Shown here piece after piece: positions 46,373-57,365 of a stretch of 64,000 bases of DNA. The position numbers and the translations under genes are program-made. Source of the stretch: Dissophora ornata. Its lineage: Eukaryota; Mortierellomycota; Mortierellomycetes; Mortierellales; Mortierellaceae. The notes beneath the pieces are model-generated. The model searched no databases, had not been told where the DNA came from, and was given only the letters and a program-made list of their open reading frames with translations. The stretch lies in NCBI GenBank assembly GCA_025201705.1, contig MU616583.1:1-64000 (forward strand). Reading direction: 5' to 3'. The first letter of the stretch is position 1. Every line of letters begins with the position of its first letter.

Positions 46373-47059
46373 TTAATTCTTGGGGACGGCGACGGTGATA
46401 GCCTTGCGCATAGAAAACTGCGCGCTGCCGTCATTGTCGCTTGCATTAGGGAACTCGCCAATGTAGAAGCTATCCTTGCCATAGTTGGCAATCAGGGGCG
46501 AATCACCAGTCAACTTGCCACCGTCCGTACCCTTGATCTCAATATCGGCGCAGTTTGAGTACAGCTCGCGGTTACCGACAGCATTGTTCCACAACCACAT
46601 GAACGTGGCCTTGCCCGAGGGAGCGTTATTGGGGATCTGGACATTGACAGAGTAATCACCTCCGCTGGGGATGTTCTTCAAGCAGTCGCGGATAAGGGTT
46701 TTGATGACAACCCAGTTCTTGCCACCGTCATAAGAGAGTGCCCATTGGCAGTGTCCGCCTCCGTGAGATGCTCCGACCGAGTACGAGGTTTTGATGGTCT
46801 GGCCGGCTGTGTAAACGGGACGATTGGCCTGGGGCACGGTGTGCTTGCAGATAGGCTGGCTAATGGTGTCAAAGGTACCAATGGGCGAGTTGATATCGTA
46901 GTCAATGGCCTGACCACTGGGTGGGGCTGGGCAGCCCTTGAAAGCGCCGTAGCGAGGGCAAGGGGACTGAAGACCAACGTGGGCCTCAGTGCTGGGGACG
47001 ACGGAGAGGACAGTCAAGCAGGCAACGACCGCAGCGAGGATGGAAGGTTTGAGCATCAT
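46373..47059 (-). CDS. Secreted LPMO-like copper protein, copy A
   Basis: Single exon, 228 aa. The N-terminus MMLKPSILAAVVACLTVLSV is a signal peptide with predicted cleavage after STEA, exposing His27 as residue 1 of the mature chain. This exposed His, with a second His at mature position 73 in SVGASHGGGHCQWALSYDGG, forms the histidine brace of lytic polysaccharide monooxygenases; the local AxHGGGxCQ pattern is closest to that of chitin-active AA11 enzymes. Other family-like features are DYDINSPIG, cysteine pairs and FMWLWNNAVGNRELYSNCADIEI. There is no carbohydrate-binding module or GPI signal. A role in oxidative attack on chitin or another glycan is inferred; an LPMO-like copper-binding protein without catalysis is the alternative. 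A TATA box lies about 140 nt upstream. Confidence 0.8.
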   Translation of the reverse strand: MMLKPSILAAVVACLTVLSVVPSTEAHVGLQSPCPRYGAFKGCPAPPSGQAIDYDINSPIGTFDTISQPICKHTVPQANRPVYTAGQTIKTSYSVGASHGGGHCQWALSYDGGKNWVVIKTLIRDCLKNIPSGGDYSVNVQIPNNAPSGKATFMWLWNNAVGNRELYSNCADIEIKGTDGGKLTGDSPLIANYGKDSFYIGEFPNASDNDGSAQFSMRKAITVAVPKN

Positions 47060-48523
47060 ATTGGTAAAAATGCAGGTGTGTTTCGTTAGGGAGAAGGAGG
47101 GGAGGGGCGATGTATTGATGATAACCGTCGGGTGGTGGGAGTGGATTAATGTTGTCGAGGATAATGGCATGCAAGGAAGGAGGGGGTGGCGAGAGGTTTT
47201 ATATAGCTAAGGGCAGGTCCAGACCCTGAGGATTTGTAATTGGATCAGTAATTCATTGGTGTAGAATCGAAAGGAATGGGACAACGACAGTGCGGTGTGA
47301 AACTATGAGCATCTGGATCTTCGAATCGGGGTGCGGAACTGTCAACGTACAGGAACAGGGTCCTGCATATCTACGGTGGTGTGTCTTAGTCCTTGACCCT
47401 GTTTTTCTGGAACACAGCCATTCAAAGTGATGTACCCCTGCACAAAAGAAAAGCCTAAACCTCGTGGTGTAAATTTTCCGGGTGCAATGACACAGCCGGA
47501 CATTATAAGGGATTATTTTATCGGTTCCCTTGAATATATCAGCCAGTGATATACTGTAGAGATGACTCTGAGGAAGAGAGGCTTCAAGGAGGATCATTGA
47601 GAGAGTGCATTTTAGAAGACTGCCTGATTCTCTAATGCTCTAAAGGTATAAACGTACCCATATCCTCCACCCACTGCGACCACTGCCATGCGTTAGTCTC
47701 GGCCATTATATACCGTTCAACTTTAAAGTTGATGTGCTCATATGAACTATGAAAGAAGAGCACGAAATACCCCTGGAAACATCGTGGCAGAAGTTAAACT
47801 GAAACTGCCCGCGCAGGAAACTTAACTGAAAGTGCCGATCACTTTCTTTCCCAGCTGTCTTTTTGTATACACATGATTTGAACCGGGTTATAAGTCACTT
47901 CCCAAAATCGGCTCCCAAAGAACATTCCTAGGACTCTGCGACTCTGTATCCTGGAGGGGACCCGCGCTAGGATTTCCCGGACCCTTCCTCCTTTCGAGTC
48001 CCGAGAACCGACTCACCGCTCTATTATGCCCCGTCTCCAATACTATCCGCGGATTCTGTCATATCCATGTACGTTAATAGTAGGGTCGCAGTAGACTGCA
48101 GCATGTGTCTTTCCTGTCGCTGCAGTCGGAACAAAACAAGTTGATCTTTGCAGAACGACGCAACTCTTAAACGCACAAGTCATCATTCAGTTATTCTTCA
48201 AGCCAGAAGCTGTTAACATTCCCCAGAACTTTAAGCGAAAATCTTTTCCGCTCCATGGCACCTTTCCACATCCACGTGGTTGTTTTCCAAGTAAAATAGT
48301 TTAATGACATGACGCGAACGCGTCAAGGCGTACATGGATATATTTTTTCGCCCCCTTGATCCTGCAAGGGCGCGATGGGTTTATTTTCAATGACTCGGTC
48401 CGCATACACATGTGGTATCTACATTTCTACACAATGACTTCGTTTTTTTTTTCGCTAGCTTTCGCGACAGCACAACGCTAGTGAATAACTATCAGTTGCA
48501 TGTCCAGTGCCTAAAGCTTATTC
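47060..48523. other. Intergenic region LPMO-like copies A / B
   Basis: Promoter of copy A near its start. The remaining 1.2 kb holds no recognisable gene or repeat. Confidence 0.5.
47197..47205 (-). promoter_or_regulatory. TATA box of LPMO-like copy A
   Basis: On the minus strand TATATAAAA lies about 138-146 nt upstream of the start codon. Confidence 0.55.
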
Positions 48524-49204
48524 TTAAGCCCTGACAGTAATAGCGGGGCGGGAATCAAAAGCGGTATGTTTGTCATCCTGGGTAGCCAGAGGGAACTCAG
48601 GGATCAACAAACTCTGAGGTCCATAGTTCGCAAACAAGGGAGCAACACCCGAAATCGATCCGCCGTTGGCACCGCCCTGGATCATGACATCAGCACAGTT
48701 CGAGTACATTTCGCGGTTGCCGATAGCGTTGTTCCAAAGCCACATGAACACTGCCTTGCCGTTTGGTGCGGTTGCAGGCAATGGAACTGCGACGGAGTAA
48801 TCCTGGCCGCCGGCGACATTCTGGAGACAGGTGCGGATCATGGTCTTGAGGACGACCCAGGTCTTGCCGCCGTCGTATGAGAGAGCCCACTGGCAGTGTC
48901 CACCACCGTGGGGGGCACCGACCGAGTATGAGGTCTGGATGTCCTGGCCGGCCTGGAGGACGGTAGGGTTGGCCTGGGGGATGGTGTTTTTGCAGATGGG
49001 GAGGGTCTGGCTGTCGTGGGTTCCAATGGGCGAGTTGAGATCATAATCTGGAGCCTGCCCATTCGAAGGAGCAGGGCATCCAGCGCGAGGGCTTCCGCGA
49101 GCGCAGGGGCGAAGGAGACCAACGTGAGCTTGGGAGACAGAGGCAAGGGCCATGAGGGAGATGAGACCCAAGGCGATGGTGGTGAAGGAGCGCGTGAAAT
49201 GCAT
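48524..49204 (-). CDS. Secreted LPMO-like copper protein, copy B
   Basis: Single exon, 226 aa, paralogous to copies A and C. Signal peptide MHFTRSFTTIALGLISLMAL, cleavage predicted after VSQA, leaving mature His1 (precursor His27). The second brace histidine is mature His73 in VGAPHGGGHCQW, with an adjacent His77 also shared by all three copies. The start of the mature protein, HVGLLRPCARGSPRAGC, is identical to that of copy C, so B and C are the closest pair. The conserved DYDLNSPIGTHDS, WALSYDGGKTW and WLWNNAIGNREMYSNCAD segments are intact, as are the cysteines. The predicted product is extracellular. Catalytic activity and substrate are inferred from the His-brace pattern only. Confidence 0.8.
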   Translation of the reverse strand: MHFTRSFTTIALGLISLMALASVSQAHVGLLRPCARGSPRAGCPAPSNGQAPDYDLNSPIGTHDSQTLPICKNTIPQANPTVLQAGQDIQTSYSVGAPHGGGHCQWALSYDGGKTWVVLKTMIRTCLQNVAGGQDYSVAVPLPATAPNGKAVFMWLWNNAIGNREMYSNCADVMIQGGANGGSISGVAPLFANYGPQSLLIPEFPLATQDDKHTAFDSRPAITVRA

Positions 49205-49369
49205 GTTGAGAGGTTGTTCTTGAGGCTGTTAAAGCTGGAAATTGCTGCTTGTCGAAAGCTGGAAGTGGCGTTGAGAGGGCAAGAGAGAGAGAGAGAAAGT
49301 GGAGAATGGAGCTGAGGGGCTTTGTTGGATGTGTTGGTTGAATAACTGTTTTGAGGCGGGCTGGCAGAT

Positions 49370-49383
49370 GGTATTTATACGAT
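49370..49383 (-). promoter_or_regulatory. TATA region of LPMO-like copy B
   Basis: The plus-strand 14-mer GGTATTTATACGAT (minus: ATCGTATAAATACC) contains TATAAATA, 166-179 nt upstream of the start codon. The same 14-mer precedes copy C. Confidence 0.6.
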
Positions 49384-50727
49384 TTTCGCCAAGACTGTGG
49401 CACCTACCACTTGGAGAAATCGCTCTCCGACGCGCTGCAGCCTTCTAGGCGAAGTCGATGTGTAAGCCTCTCCGGCCTAATATTATCAGTCAGGGGTTGC
49501 CTGACCTCGACTGACATGAGGAAATGATTAGGTATTCGCCTTGTACGTACGTGTAGTCCACAAGCAAGAGGCATGACCCTCTAACAAGCACCACTGGTCG
49601 TTTGGCCGTATGTCACTGTTATGTAGACCTAAACAAGCCGGGAACCGGGCAATCCGTGATCTTTTACCAGTATACCTTGCTAGCCTCGGGAATTGCAATT
49701 TGTGGAGCAATTTTCCTTGGTTGTGTGTCACTTTGATTGATACCTTGTCAGAGGAGTACATTTCAAACAAACAGATCAAGCGGCTGCTGAAAGCAGTCGA
49801 CCTGGATCTACGGCATGAAGACTCCGCATACCCTGTTGTCTACACCCTCATAGTACCTTGAAAGAGAGAAACCAGCGGGAAAATGTCGGAGGCCAAGGGA
49901 CGGAGCTACATGACTGTGTTTCAGTTAAACTACCATCCCCACATCACAATATTGTTGGCAATTATATGATATTCAGGGTACAGACCACCATTGAACCTGG
50001 ATCACCATCGACGACATCAGAGTGTACGTGCTTGCGTATCGGATCGTCCTCTAATATGTCAGCATATATGCCTCTCTCCATGAAAGCTGCATGTCGACCC
50101 GTATCTGGAGCGTTGTATGGCCAGGTATTCTAGAAATCCTTGGAACCCATTAGCAGAGAGATTAATGCATGGTACATGACTCTTGATCTGCACCTTATTA
50201 AGGAAAGAATGCGATCGGGACCAACGCACCATCTTGCGTAGGTCGACTCCACGATCGAGAATATTGCGCATTTCAAAAAAAATTATCGTGCTCTTGGCGA
50301 GGAGTTGTCAACATTTCATTTTGAAGTGTTGTTTCCCTTGTCACCAAAAAAATGAAGTGCCATCTGTGACACCCTGTTCAAAAGTTTTGGCAATACTTCT
50401 ATGTTGTAACTTGCGGTTTGGATGTTTGTGTCACGTGCACTCGATACCCCTCGTTCCCCCGTCCGTCTAGACCTGGTTGCTGGCTATCTCGCGGATAATA
50501 CCTGCGAAATAAGGGGGAAACAAGGAGGGATGATCAATTCGCGGGCATTTTTTTTTCCCTTTCCTCGTCTCTATTATTTCGTCAGCTTCAAAAAAAACTA
50601 GCATGCTGACACTTTTTGCAAGCTGTAGAAATAGAAAATAGATCAATGTGGCTCTGCAAGAAAGCAGGACACAGCCTGGTAATGCTGACAGGGTAGGACA
50701 CGATAGGACAGGGCAGAGTAACACAGA

Positions 50728-50826
50728 GCAATGCAAGACGGGCCAGAGCAGTGCAAACAGGGCGAAGCAGTACAAGACAGGGCAAAGCAGTACAAGACAG
50801 GGCAAAGCAGTACAAGACAGGGAAGA
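50728..50826 (+). repeat. 20-bp minisatellite
   Basis: The unit GCAGTACAAGACAGGGCAAA is repeated about three times nearly perfectly (50769-50826) and preceded by degenerate copies. Confidence 0.85.
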
Positions 50827-51629
50827 GCATGGCAAAAGCAAGGCAGTGATGTGTCTGAAATGGCATGCCAGTAGTTGCACAAGGCGCTTCGCTAGCGTTC
50901 TCTCTTGTCTAGTCTCCGACCCCTTGTGAGGGTGGAAGACAACGAGAGATAGGCAAGAAAGAGCACAGAGCACAGAGCAGTTGGCGCCTGGTCTTCCTGC
51001 GTCTCCATTGGGCGAGAGATCCATTTCCGGGTAACAAAAAATTAGCGAAAGTGCCAGCGTGGATCGCTCACCAATCAATTTTCCACATGGGCGTAAAGTG
51101 AGAAATGTCCGCTCTGCACACGACACGAGACTACACACGACAAGAGACTGTACACTGCAGGAGAATGCACACCAGAAACTGCACACCGCTATCCGATCAG
51201 GTTAACAGACGATCCCAGAGCACTACATCAAAGCCGCCATGCATCTATGCATCTATGCACCCTCCTCTGCCCCTGCTAGATCCCCACTTCTCCCATTGCT
51301 ATCAAGTTGCCTGGACACGACTCTATCCACACCCATCCTCGTTTCTTGGACACGCACAGTTCGGCGTGGACCGTTTAGCCTATTAGCTCACTAAGGCGCG
51401 CCATGACAAGACTATAAAGTTATTCTCTGTGAACCTTCGCTCTCTTTTTTCTTTTCTTTCTTCACCTCCAGTCCACACATCACACACTCAGGCTCACATT
51501 CACATACGCACTAGTCGCCTTCGTCTCTCCACATTTCAGTCAACCTTTCAACACAACAGCCTTCATCTATCTCCGTCTCATAAAGGCGATTCAAACCAAC
51601 GAGAGGTCCTTCAATATTTCAACAAGACG

Positions 51630-52283
51630 ATGGCCATGAACGTTCTCGCACCAAGGACCAATCCTTCCTACTCGCCCATCATGACAACCGACAGCAATGA
51701 CAGCAGTGTCAACACCAGCAGCGACACTACTGTCACGAACACCAGATCAGGTCTCCGCAGGAGCAGCACCCTTAAGGCTTACCTCGCCAACAAGAACAAA
51801 CTGAAGGAGCGTCAGGCTATCAACATCATCGTCGACCCAACCGTTCTCAAGCAGCAGCACGATTCCTCAAGTTCCGAGAATGAATTGTCTCCTCAGCGAT
51901 CCGCAGGACCTATGTCCCTCCTGTCCCCAGGCGCGAGGAGCATGATGTCCCCGATGAGCGGAAGAAGGATAGATACGGAGTTAGATACCCTGGACCAGGA
52001 GAAGAAGGCGATCGAGGACCAACTTTCTATCATCACACAGCAACTGAGCTCGTTCTCTGCTCCTACATCACCCACGTTGATAATGAACGTGCCCGCTTTT
52101 ACACCATCGTCATCAAAGGAAGATTTGACAGAAAAGCGGACAAAGCTCTGTCAAGAACTCGATGTTTTGATGAAGAAGCGTCGAGAGCTTTTGGAGTGCT
52201 GGACGCGTGACTACAAGACCTTGAAGCAGTCGGGTTCTCTGGCCAAGCGGCAGGAGGATCAGTTTTGGGTCACAACTGCCTAA
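51630..52283 (+). CDS. Unknown protein with coiled coils
   Basis: Not recognised. Single exon, 217 aa. The frame is open upstream to about 51429, but the ATG at 51630 is the first in frame. Residues 1-45 are Ser/Thr/Asn-rich. A basic segment reads SGLRRSSTLKAYLANKNKLKERQ, cut here in two overlapping parts: SGLRRSSTLKAYLANK and LANKNKLKERQ. A Ser/Pro-rich middle follows, then two heptad-like segments: ELDTLDQEKKAIEDQLSII (about 112-138) and EKRTKLCQELDVLMKKRREL (about 168-200). No signal peptide or membrane helix. The Ser-rich basic N-terminus and short coiled coil suggest a cytoskeleton- or septin-associated type of protein, but this is a guess. Confidence 0.65.
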   Translation: MAMNVLAPRTNPSYSPIMTTDSNDSSVNTSSDTTVTNTRSGLRRSSTLKAYLANKNKLKERQAINIIVDPTVLKQQHDSSSSENELSPQRSAGPMSLLSPGARSMMSPMSGRRIDTELDTLDQEKKAIEDQLSIITQQLSSFSAPTSPTLIMNVPAFTPSSSKEDLTEKRTKLCQELDVLMKKRRELLECWTRDYKTLKQSGSLAKRQEDQFWVTTA

Positions 52284-53693
52284 AATCACCATCGTGTCCT
52301 CAATGTATCCAGTCATCGACCCTACTCTTTCTTACAATGTATAATAGCGATAAAAAAAAATAAAAAAATGAGGTGCACGTCATTTTCGAGATGAAACTAA
52401 AAGCAAAACACAAAAGCACGGTCAATCTCGGTTTTTCTTGACTTTCCCGGATGTTTACACAAGAGCAACAATGCGCAGAGTGCAAAGTATAATTAAGTAG
52501 CGAATAAAAAAAGAAGCGGGGGAAAACTTGTGCAATCCTAACGGGATGCCTCTTACTTTACCTTGGGCAAGGAAGCTTGGCCTTGGACTAGATTCAAGAT
52601 TCACAAAACTGTCCATTTTTTGGGCCCGTAGCCTTAAATATAACCCAGGCTTGGGAAAGAAGGCAATGACTGCCGCCACGACCTAATAACACATTGTACG
52701 ACATCACACGACCATGTTTCTGCTGCTCTCAATTGTGTTTGCATAGGCGCACGCTTGTTGCCTTCCTTTTATTTATTCGCTTATTTCATAAAGAAAACGA
52801 GGTCAAATGGCGCAGAGGCTTTACTAAAGAATTGAATTGCACATGTGTTGCAGACCATTAACGTCAATAAATGATTAAGACTTTCCCCCTCTCCGGAGGC
52901 ATGTTTAACGTGGTTGAGTTATGACTCTATCCATGATTTCCGACGGTATCGACGGTTGACAGTCAACTATACGGCTTTGGCGAAAACCCAAATTTGTTTT
53001 AAGATGGGTAAGATGGGCTGTTTTGGCTTTGTGAAAAGATAAATGCGATTATTGTTGCGGGCCTGGCGGACTTGGGTTATAAACGCGTTCTTGATATTCG
53101 GACAGGACACAGCGGTACGCAAACAATAAAAAAAAGATGCGACGAGAAAAACCTGTTCGTCAAGGCTGGTGTCCATAGATTATATCTCAACCATTCCGGC
53201 CCTGTATCATAGCATCGATCGGTCAAGGTGATCCACTCTGTTTGTATCTTCCTCTGTATTTCGTTCTCTATTCATTTTTGGATTACCTCGGACGAAATAA
53301 GCGCCTTAACACGCAATGGCCAAGATGTTCTTTTGCTTGTGGCGTTTGTGCTGACGCTAAGATTTCCGATATATGGAGACAGGCGCTGACCTGTGCGCGC
53401 AGGACGCAGGCCTTGTTTCCTAGTACTATCTGAGGGCAGACCGTACGGCAATCGAACTTTGTTGAGTGAAATGTTCTACTTCACTCAACGGAATGAGTAC
53501 GTATACAGGTATATTCTATTTGACACATGCATCATCGGCCCTTCTAGCTGAGTTCGAGCGTAAATTGCACATATGCGCTCCATGTGTCCCAGAATACAAA
53601 ACAAGGAAGTATCGTGTGCGCTAAAGCAAGCGTGTTTATGTGTTATAATGTGTTTAAAGTGCCGACAGTCCACTGCGGTACTAATGGAGCACT
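52284..53693. other. Convergent intergenic region
   Basis: 1.4 kb between the coiled-coil gene (+) and TRP2 (-), both ending here. Short open frames show no conserved features. Poly(A)-type runs (about 52352-52368) follow the first gene. Confidence 0.5.
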
Positions 53694-55534
53694 CTACAAC
53701 CCCTCAAGCTGCTGCTTGCGGTAATGAAACTCCTCGCACATCTTCAATGCTGTCAGGTTGGATCCTAGCTTATTGATGGTCTCCTGGTACTCGTCCTCCT
53801 CTACACTGTCGTGAACAATACCACCTCCGGCCTGCAGGTATGCGACCCCGTCCTTAATGACCATTGTCCTCAAAGCAATGCAAGTATCGAGTCCACCGGA
53901 GTAATCAAAGTGACCAACAGCGCCAGCGTAGACTCCACGCTTGGTCCTCTCCAGATCCGCAATCAACTCCATGGCACGGACCTTGGGCGCTCCTGAGGTC
54001 GTTCCAGCCGGGAAGATGCTCCTAAATGCATCAAAAGGCGTCTTATCGTCTCTCAGCGTTCCAGACACGTTCGAGACAATGTGCATCACATGCGAGTACC
54101 GCTCCAGATGCATCAAAGAATCAACCTTGACTGTCTCGGGCTTGCACACTCTGTTCACGTCGTTGCGGCCAAGATCCACCAACATGATGTGCTCGGCTCT
54201 CTCCTTGGGATCCGCCAAAAGTTCCACTCCCAATGCTTCGTCCTTCTCAGACGTCTCCCCGCGTTTCCTAGTACCAGCGATGGGGTGGGTATAGACAACA
54301 CGGTCCTGCACCTTGACCAACATCTCGGGCGAAGCTCCGACCAGTGTGAAATCCTTCAGGTCCAGATAGAACATATAAGGCGAAGGGTTGATCGAGCGCA
54401 GGTGTCTATAAATGTTGAAGGGGTGCAGAGTTGTAGGCTTGGCGAGTCTTTGAGAAGGGACAGCTTGGATGATATCTCCCATCTTGATGTGCTTCTTGAG
54501 CGTTGTGACAAAGCCTTCATATCCATCCTTTCCCACGTTCGAAACGGGCTCCTGGCCAAGAGTGACGGGCGCCTGAGGGACCTTTGGTATGACCTCGTTG
54601 TTGAGAAGGTCAACCGTGATCTGGATTTCTTCCACGGCATTCAGATATGCCTTCTCGACCTCAATAGGGTCGGTGACGTCGGACCGGTAGTGAGTAACAA
54701 CCTGGATCTTTTGGTACAAATGGTCAAAGATCACAATGGTGTCGCAGAACAAGAAGACGGCATCAGGCAAGCCAATAGGATCCACCATGTCATCGCGCTT
54801 AGTGCGAGGCTCAAAGTACTGAACGTTGTCGTATCCGATGTAACCAATGGCGCCTCCTGTGAAGTCCTGGATGCCCTTCACCTTGACATAACGAATGTTT
54901 GCCAATTCCTGTTCCAGGATCGTCAATGGATCACCCTGGAGGGCTTCTTCTGGCCCCGTCTTCAAAACCTTATATGGGTCTAAGAAGAAATGGTGGTACG
55001 AAAGTGTCAGTTTAATAGCTGATCCTGCACTTGAGCATGCTCTCATCGTTTGATAATAGATGGAAAAGAACCCAAGTAGAAAACTCACCACTGCCGATAA
55101 GACTGTATCGTCCAATTTTCTCGCCTCCTGCAATCGACTCGAGCAAGAATGAATAGTCGCACTTGTCAGAGACCTTGAGATACGCCATCACAGGAGTTAA
55201 CATGTCGGCCGGAATCTCGGCAAAGATAGGGATGGTGTTGCCCTCGTTGGCCGCAATAATGCCTTTGACTTCCTCCAGCGAAGGCCTAACATTAACCTGC
55301 GACGAGTAGCAAAAGAGGTCCCCGTTTGTATTTGTTAGGTTCTGAAGTACACCCTTTTTTTCTAGGCTACAGTTACCTTCCATATTCTATGACAATAACG
55401 GTTGGCGGAAGCACGGAGCTAGTCGCCGTGAGACTGAGCGTCGACAACACACCTCCGGTGACGGCCGCAACTGCGAAGCAGACAGGGATACTGCTGCACA
55501 CACTTTAAGCAAGAATACTTACAGAGTGTGCCAT
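53694..55534 (-). CDS. TRP2: Anthranilate synthase component I
   Basis: Trp2 converts chorismate to anthranilate, the first committed step of tryptophan synthesis, with ammonia supplied by the glutaminase component (Trp3 in other fungi). Exons (minus) are 55534-55523, 55296-55089 and 54979-53694, phases 0 and 1, giving 501 aa, the normal length. Exon 1 is only 12 nt and encodes MAHS; the next exon continues VNVRPSLEEVKGIIAANEG. The Trp feedback-binding motif LLES is present (SFLLESIAGGEKIGRYSLIG). Catalytic chorismate-binding blocks are intact: GGAIGYIGYD, QAVPSQRL, HPIAGTRKRG, LVDLGRNDVNRVC, HIVSNVSGTLRDD, FPAGTTSGAPKVRAMELI and the C-terminal QAGGGIVHDS. The enzyme is probably cytosolic. 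Confidence 0.97.
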
Positions 55535-56134
55535 CCTGATGTGAATGTATGGATGCGTTGAATGTGGATGAAAGTTGATGAGGGAGGTGTGTACTAAAGG
55601 ACGATGGGCTGATGGGTTGATGGTGAGAAAGTCGGACAGGTCTGCACCTGTTATATTTTTTTCTGTATTTTGATTTTCCAAATCGATAGCGCGATGTGTG
55701 ATGTGATGCTGAGTCACTCTGGCTCCGCCCACTCCGCCGGCCACTCTTCACTCTTCGTTCTCGCTCCCTCGCACTCCTTCGTATCCAGCCTCCCAAGCCA
55801 GCTTAATACCACCTCTCCCCAACGCGATGTCCCCCAACGTCCACCAATCTATGTGGGGCGTTCAATTGATCCGTGTGGGGATACCTCTCCGATCTATGTG
55901 GCGACCACGGGAACCGGTCCACCTCGCAGCGGATTTAGGTTTGTGGGGTCCCCGTGCACATTATTATCACGGCAGAATTACATAAAAGATCCTCTTTTCA
56001 ACACGTAACCTAGTAAATGTAGAAAATAATAACGCCATGGCAAATGGATATAAAAATGTACGCATTTTTTTTTTTGTTGTGATTTTTATTCGCGAGAGTA
56101 AAGCTACTCGAGTTCTGGTGGGAAAACGAAAAGT
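55535..56134. other. Intergenic region TRP2 promoter / eL43 3' end
   Basis: No gene seen. A minus-strand AATAAA (TTTATT at 56085-56090) serves eL43. The TRP2 promoter lies next to 55535. Confidence 0.5.
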
Positions 56135-57247
56135 TTAGACCTCCATGATCTCGCGGAGACGACGAGTGGTAGAGCGGACGGTGGCAGCAGCGGTGGTGGA
56201 CAGGGTCCAGGCGCCACCAGCCATGGTCTTCTTGCAGCCACGGCACTTCCAGATACCGACGGACAGGCGCTTGACGGCATCCTACAGATCACAAAAGAAA
56301 TAACATCATGTCAGCAAACTCTGCGTTTTTCTTTCACTTTTCAATTCCTTGACTCCACTACTGCTACAACGGTCCCCTTCTGAAATAGCTTTGAGAAAGG
56401 AGTCCGCCTATGCTCCCCAAGTAACAGCTGGTGGTTCAAGATTATCTTGCCCTCTTCCGTTTTGAAGATACTAATGTCCAAGTGCTCAGTTGCCGAAACG
56501 CCACGACAAGATCAGCTAGGATTACTTACACGACCGCAGAAAGTGCAAGTGTACTTGCTGTGCTGGGTGATTTCCATCTTCTTGACCTGCTTACGGAGCG
56601 AGGCACCATAACGGACACCGTATTTACCAACAACTCCGACCTTCTTAGTGCGCTTAGCCTACAGTGGTTTGAAGAAAAACGTGTACCGGTTAGGAATCTG
56701 GTTTCAAACAGAGCACTGATCGTGTATACAGATGACTGTTGTTGAAGATAGGTCCTGGTGTGTAAGAGAGATGATCCTGAGGTAAAAAAAAAAAAAAAGT
56801 TCATGTCCTCCAGGCGTTGATGTCTTTCTCACTGCTGGGTGTACTCTCGTGCTGCGTTTGTTGCATGCATGGCCTGCAATCAGGGTAGCGCTCCGTGGCA
56901 ATGCCTGCCGAAAATACCCGCCAAGTGCGTTTCAAGCTGCCACCTGTCGCTCAACTTCACTGCCGAGAGTCGAGAATTCCTCATTTCATGTTGAATCTGC
57001 CGACAAAGCTGAAAAGCGCCACAAGCCGATCCCATGTCGGTAGATGCATGACGAGATGTCCGAAAACGTTGGCTTTTTTGCTGTTTCCCATCCAGGGTTC
57101 TGGTCGGCGATGATTGTCGGTACTTGGTCCCCCCATGATACTGATATGCATTTGGATGGATAGATCGATGGGTCATCGATCCCCCTCGATGTGCCATGCT
57201 GGACAGCAAAAATGATGCCCAATGTCTTCTTCCACGTGACTTGCCAT
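56135..57247 (-). CDS. RPL43: 60S ribosomal protein eL43 (L37A)
   Basis: A small zinc-binding component of the large ribosomal subunit. Certain exons (minus): 56658-56530 ([20 protein letters not shown] onward) and 56281-56135 (to EIMEV). The zinc ligands are CTFC and CRGC. Counting one residue for the initiator Met they fall at Cys39, 42, 57 and 60, as in known eL43, and the total becomes 92 aa, the family length. Thus the missing first exon should encode only Met. No ATG followed by GT exists upstream on this strand up to 57365, but ATG then GCAAGT occurs at 57247-57245, after a pyrimidine-rich leader. A GC-AG intron of 586 nt from there (57244-56659) is the proposed solution. The exon 2/3 junction is standard (GTAAGT...TGTAG). 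Confidence 0.85.
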
Positions 57248-57365
57248 CTTGAATTGGAGTGGAAATGAAAGGGAGACTCCAATAACCCCCGTCTTGCACA
57301 ATCTAATATGGGTCTGCACTGCGAAATAAAAATTCGCCCGTGACTTAAGGGTCTTTACTCTTTGT

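Larger units (their letters stand above)
49205..51629. other. Intergenic region LPMO-like copy B / coiled-coil protein gene
   Basis: 2.4 kb without a supported gene. It contains a 20-bp minisatellite (50728-50826) that creates long but meaningless minus-strand open frames. From about 51430 the sequence is a pyrimidine-rich leader of the next gene. Confidence 0.5.

Noticed and set aside
50467..51186. 239-codon minus-strand open frame rich in Cys, Leu and Ser
   Set aside because: Its middle is generated by the 20-bp minisatellite and its flanks have no protein-like features.
54081..54983. 300-codon plus-strand open frame
   Set aside because: It is the antisense shadow of the well-conserved TRP2 exon 3.
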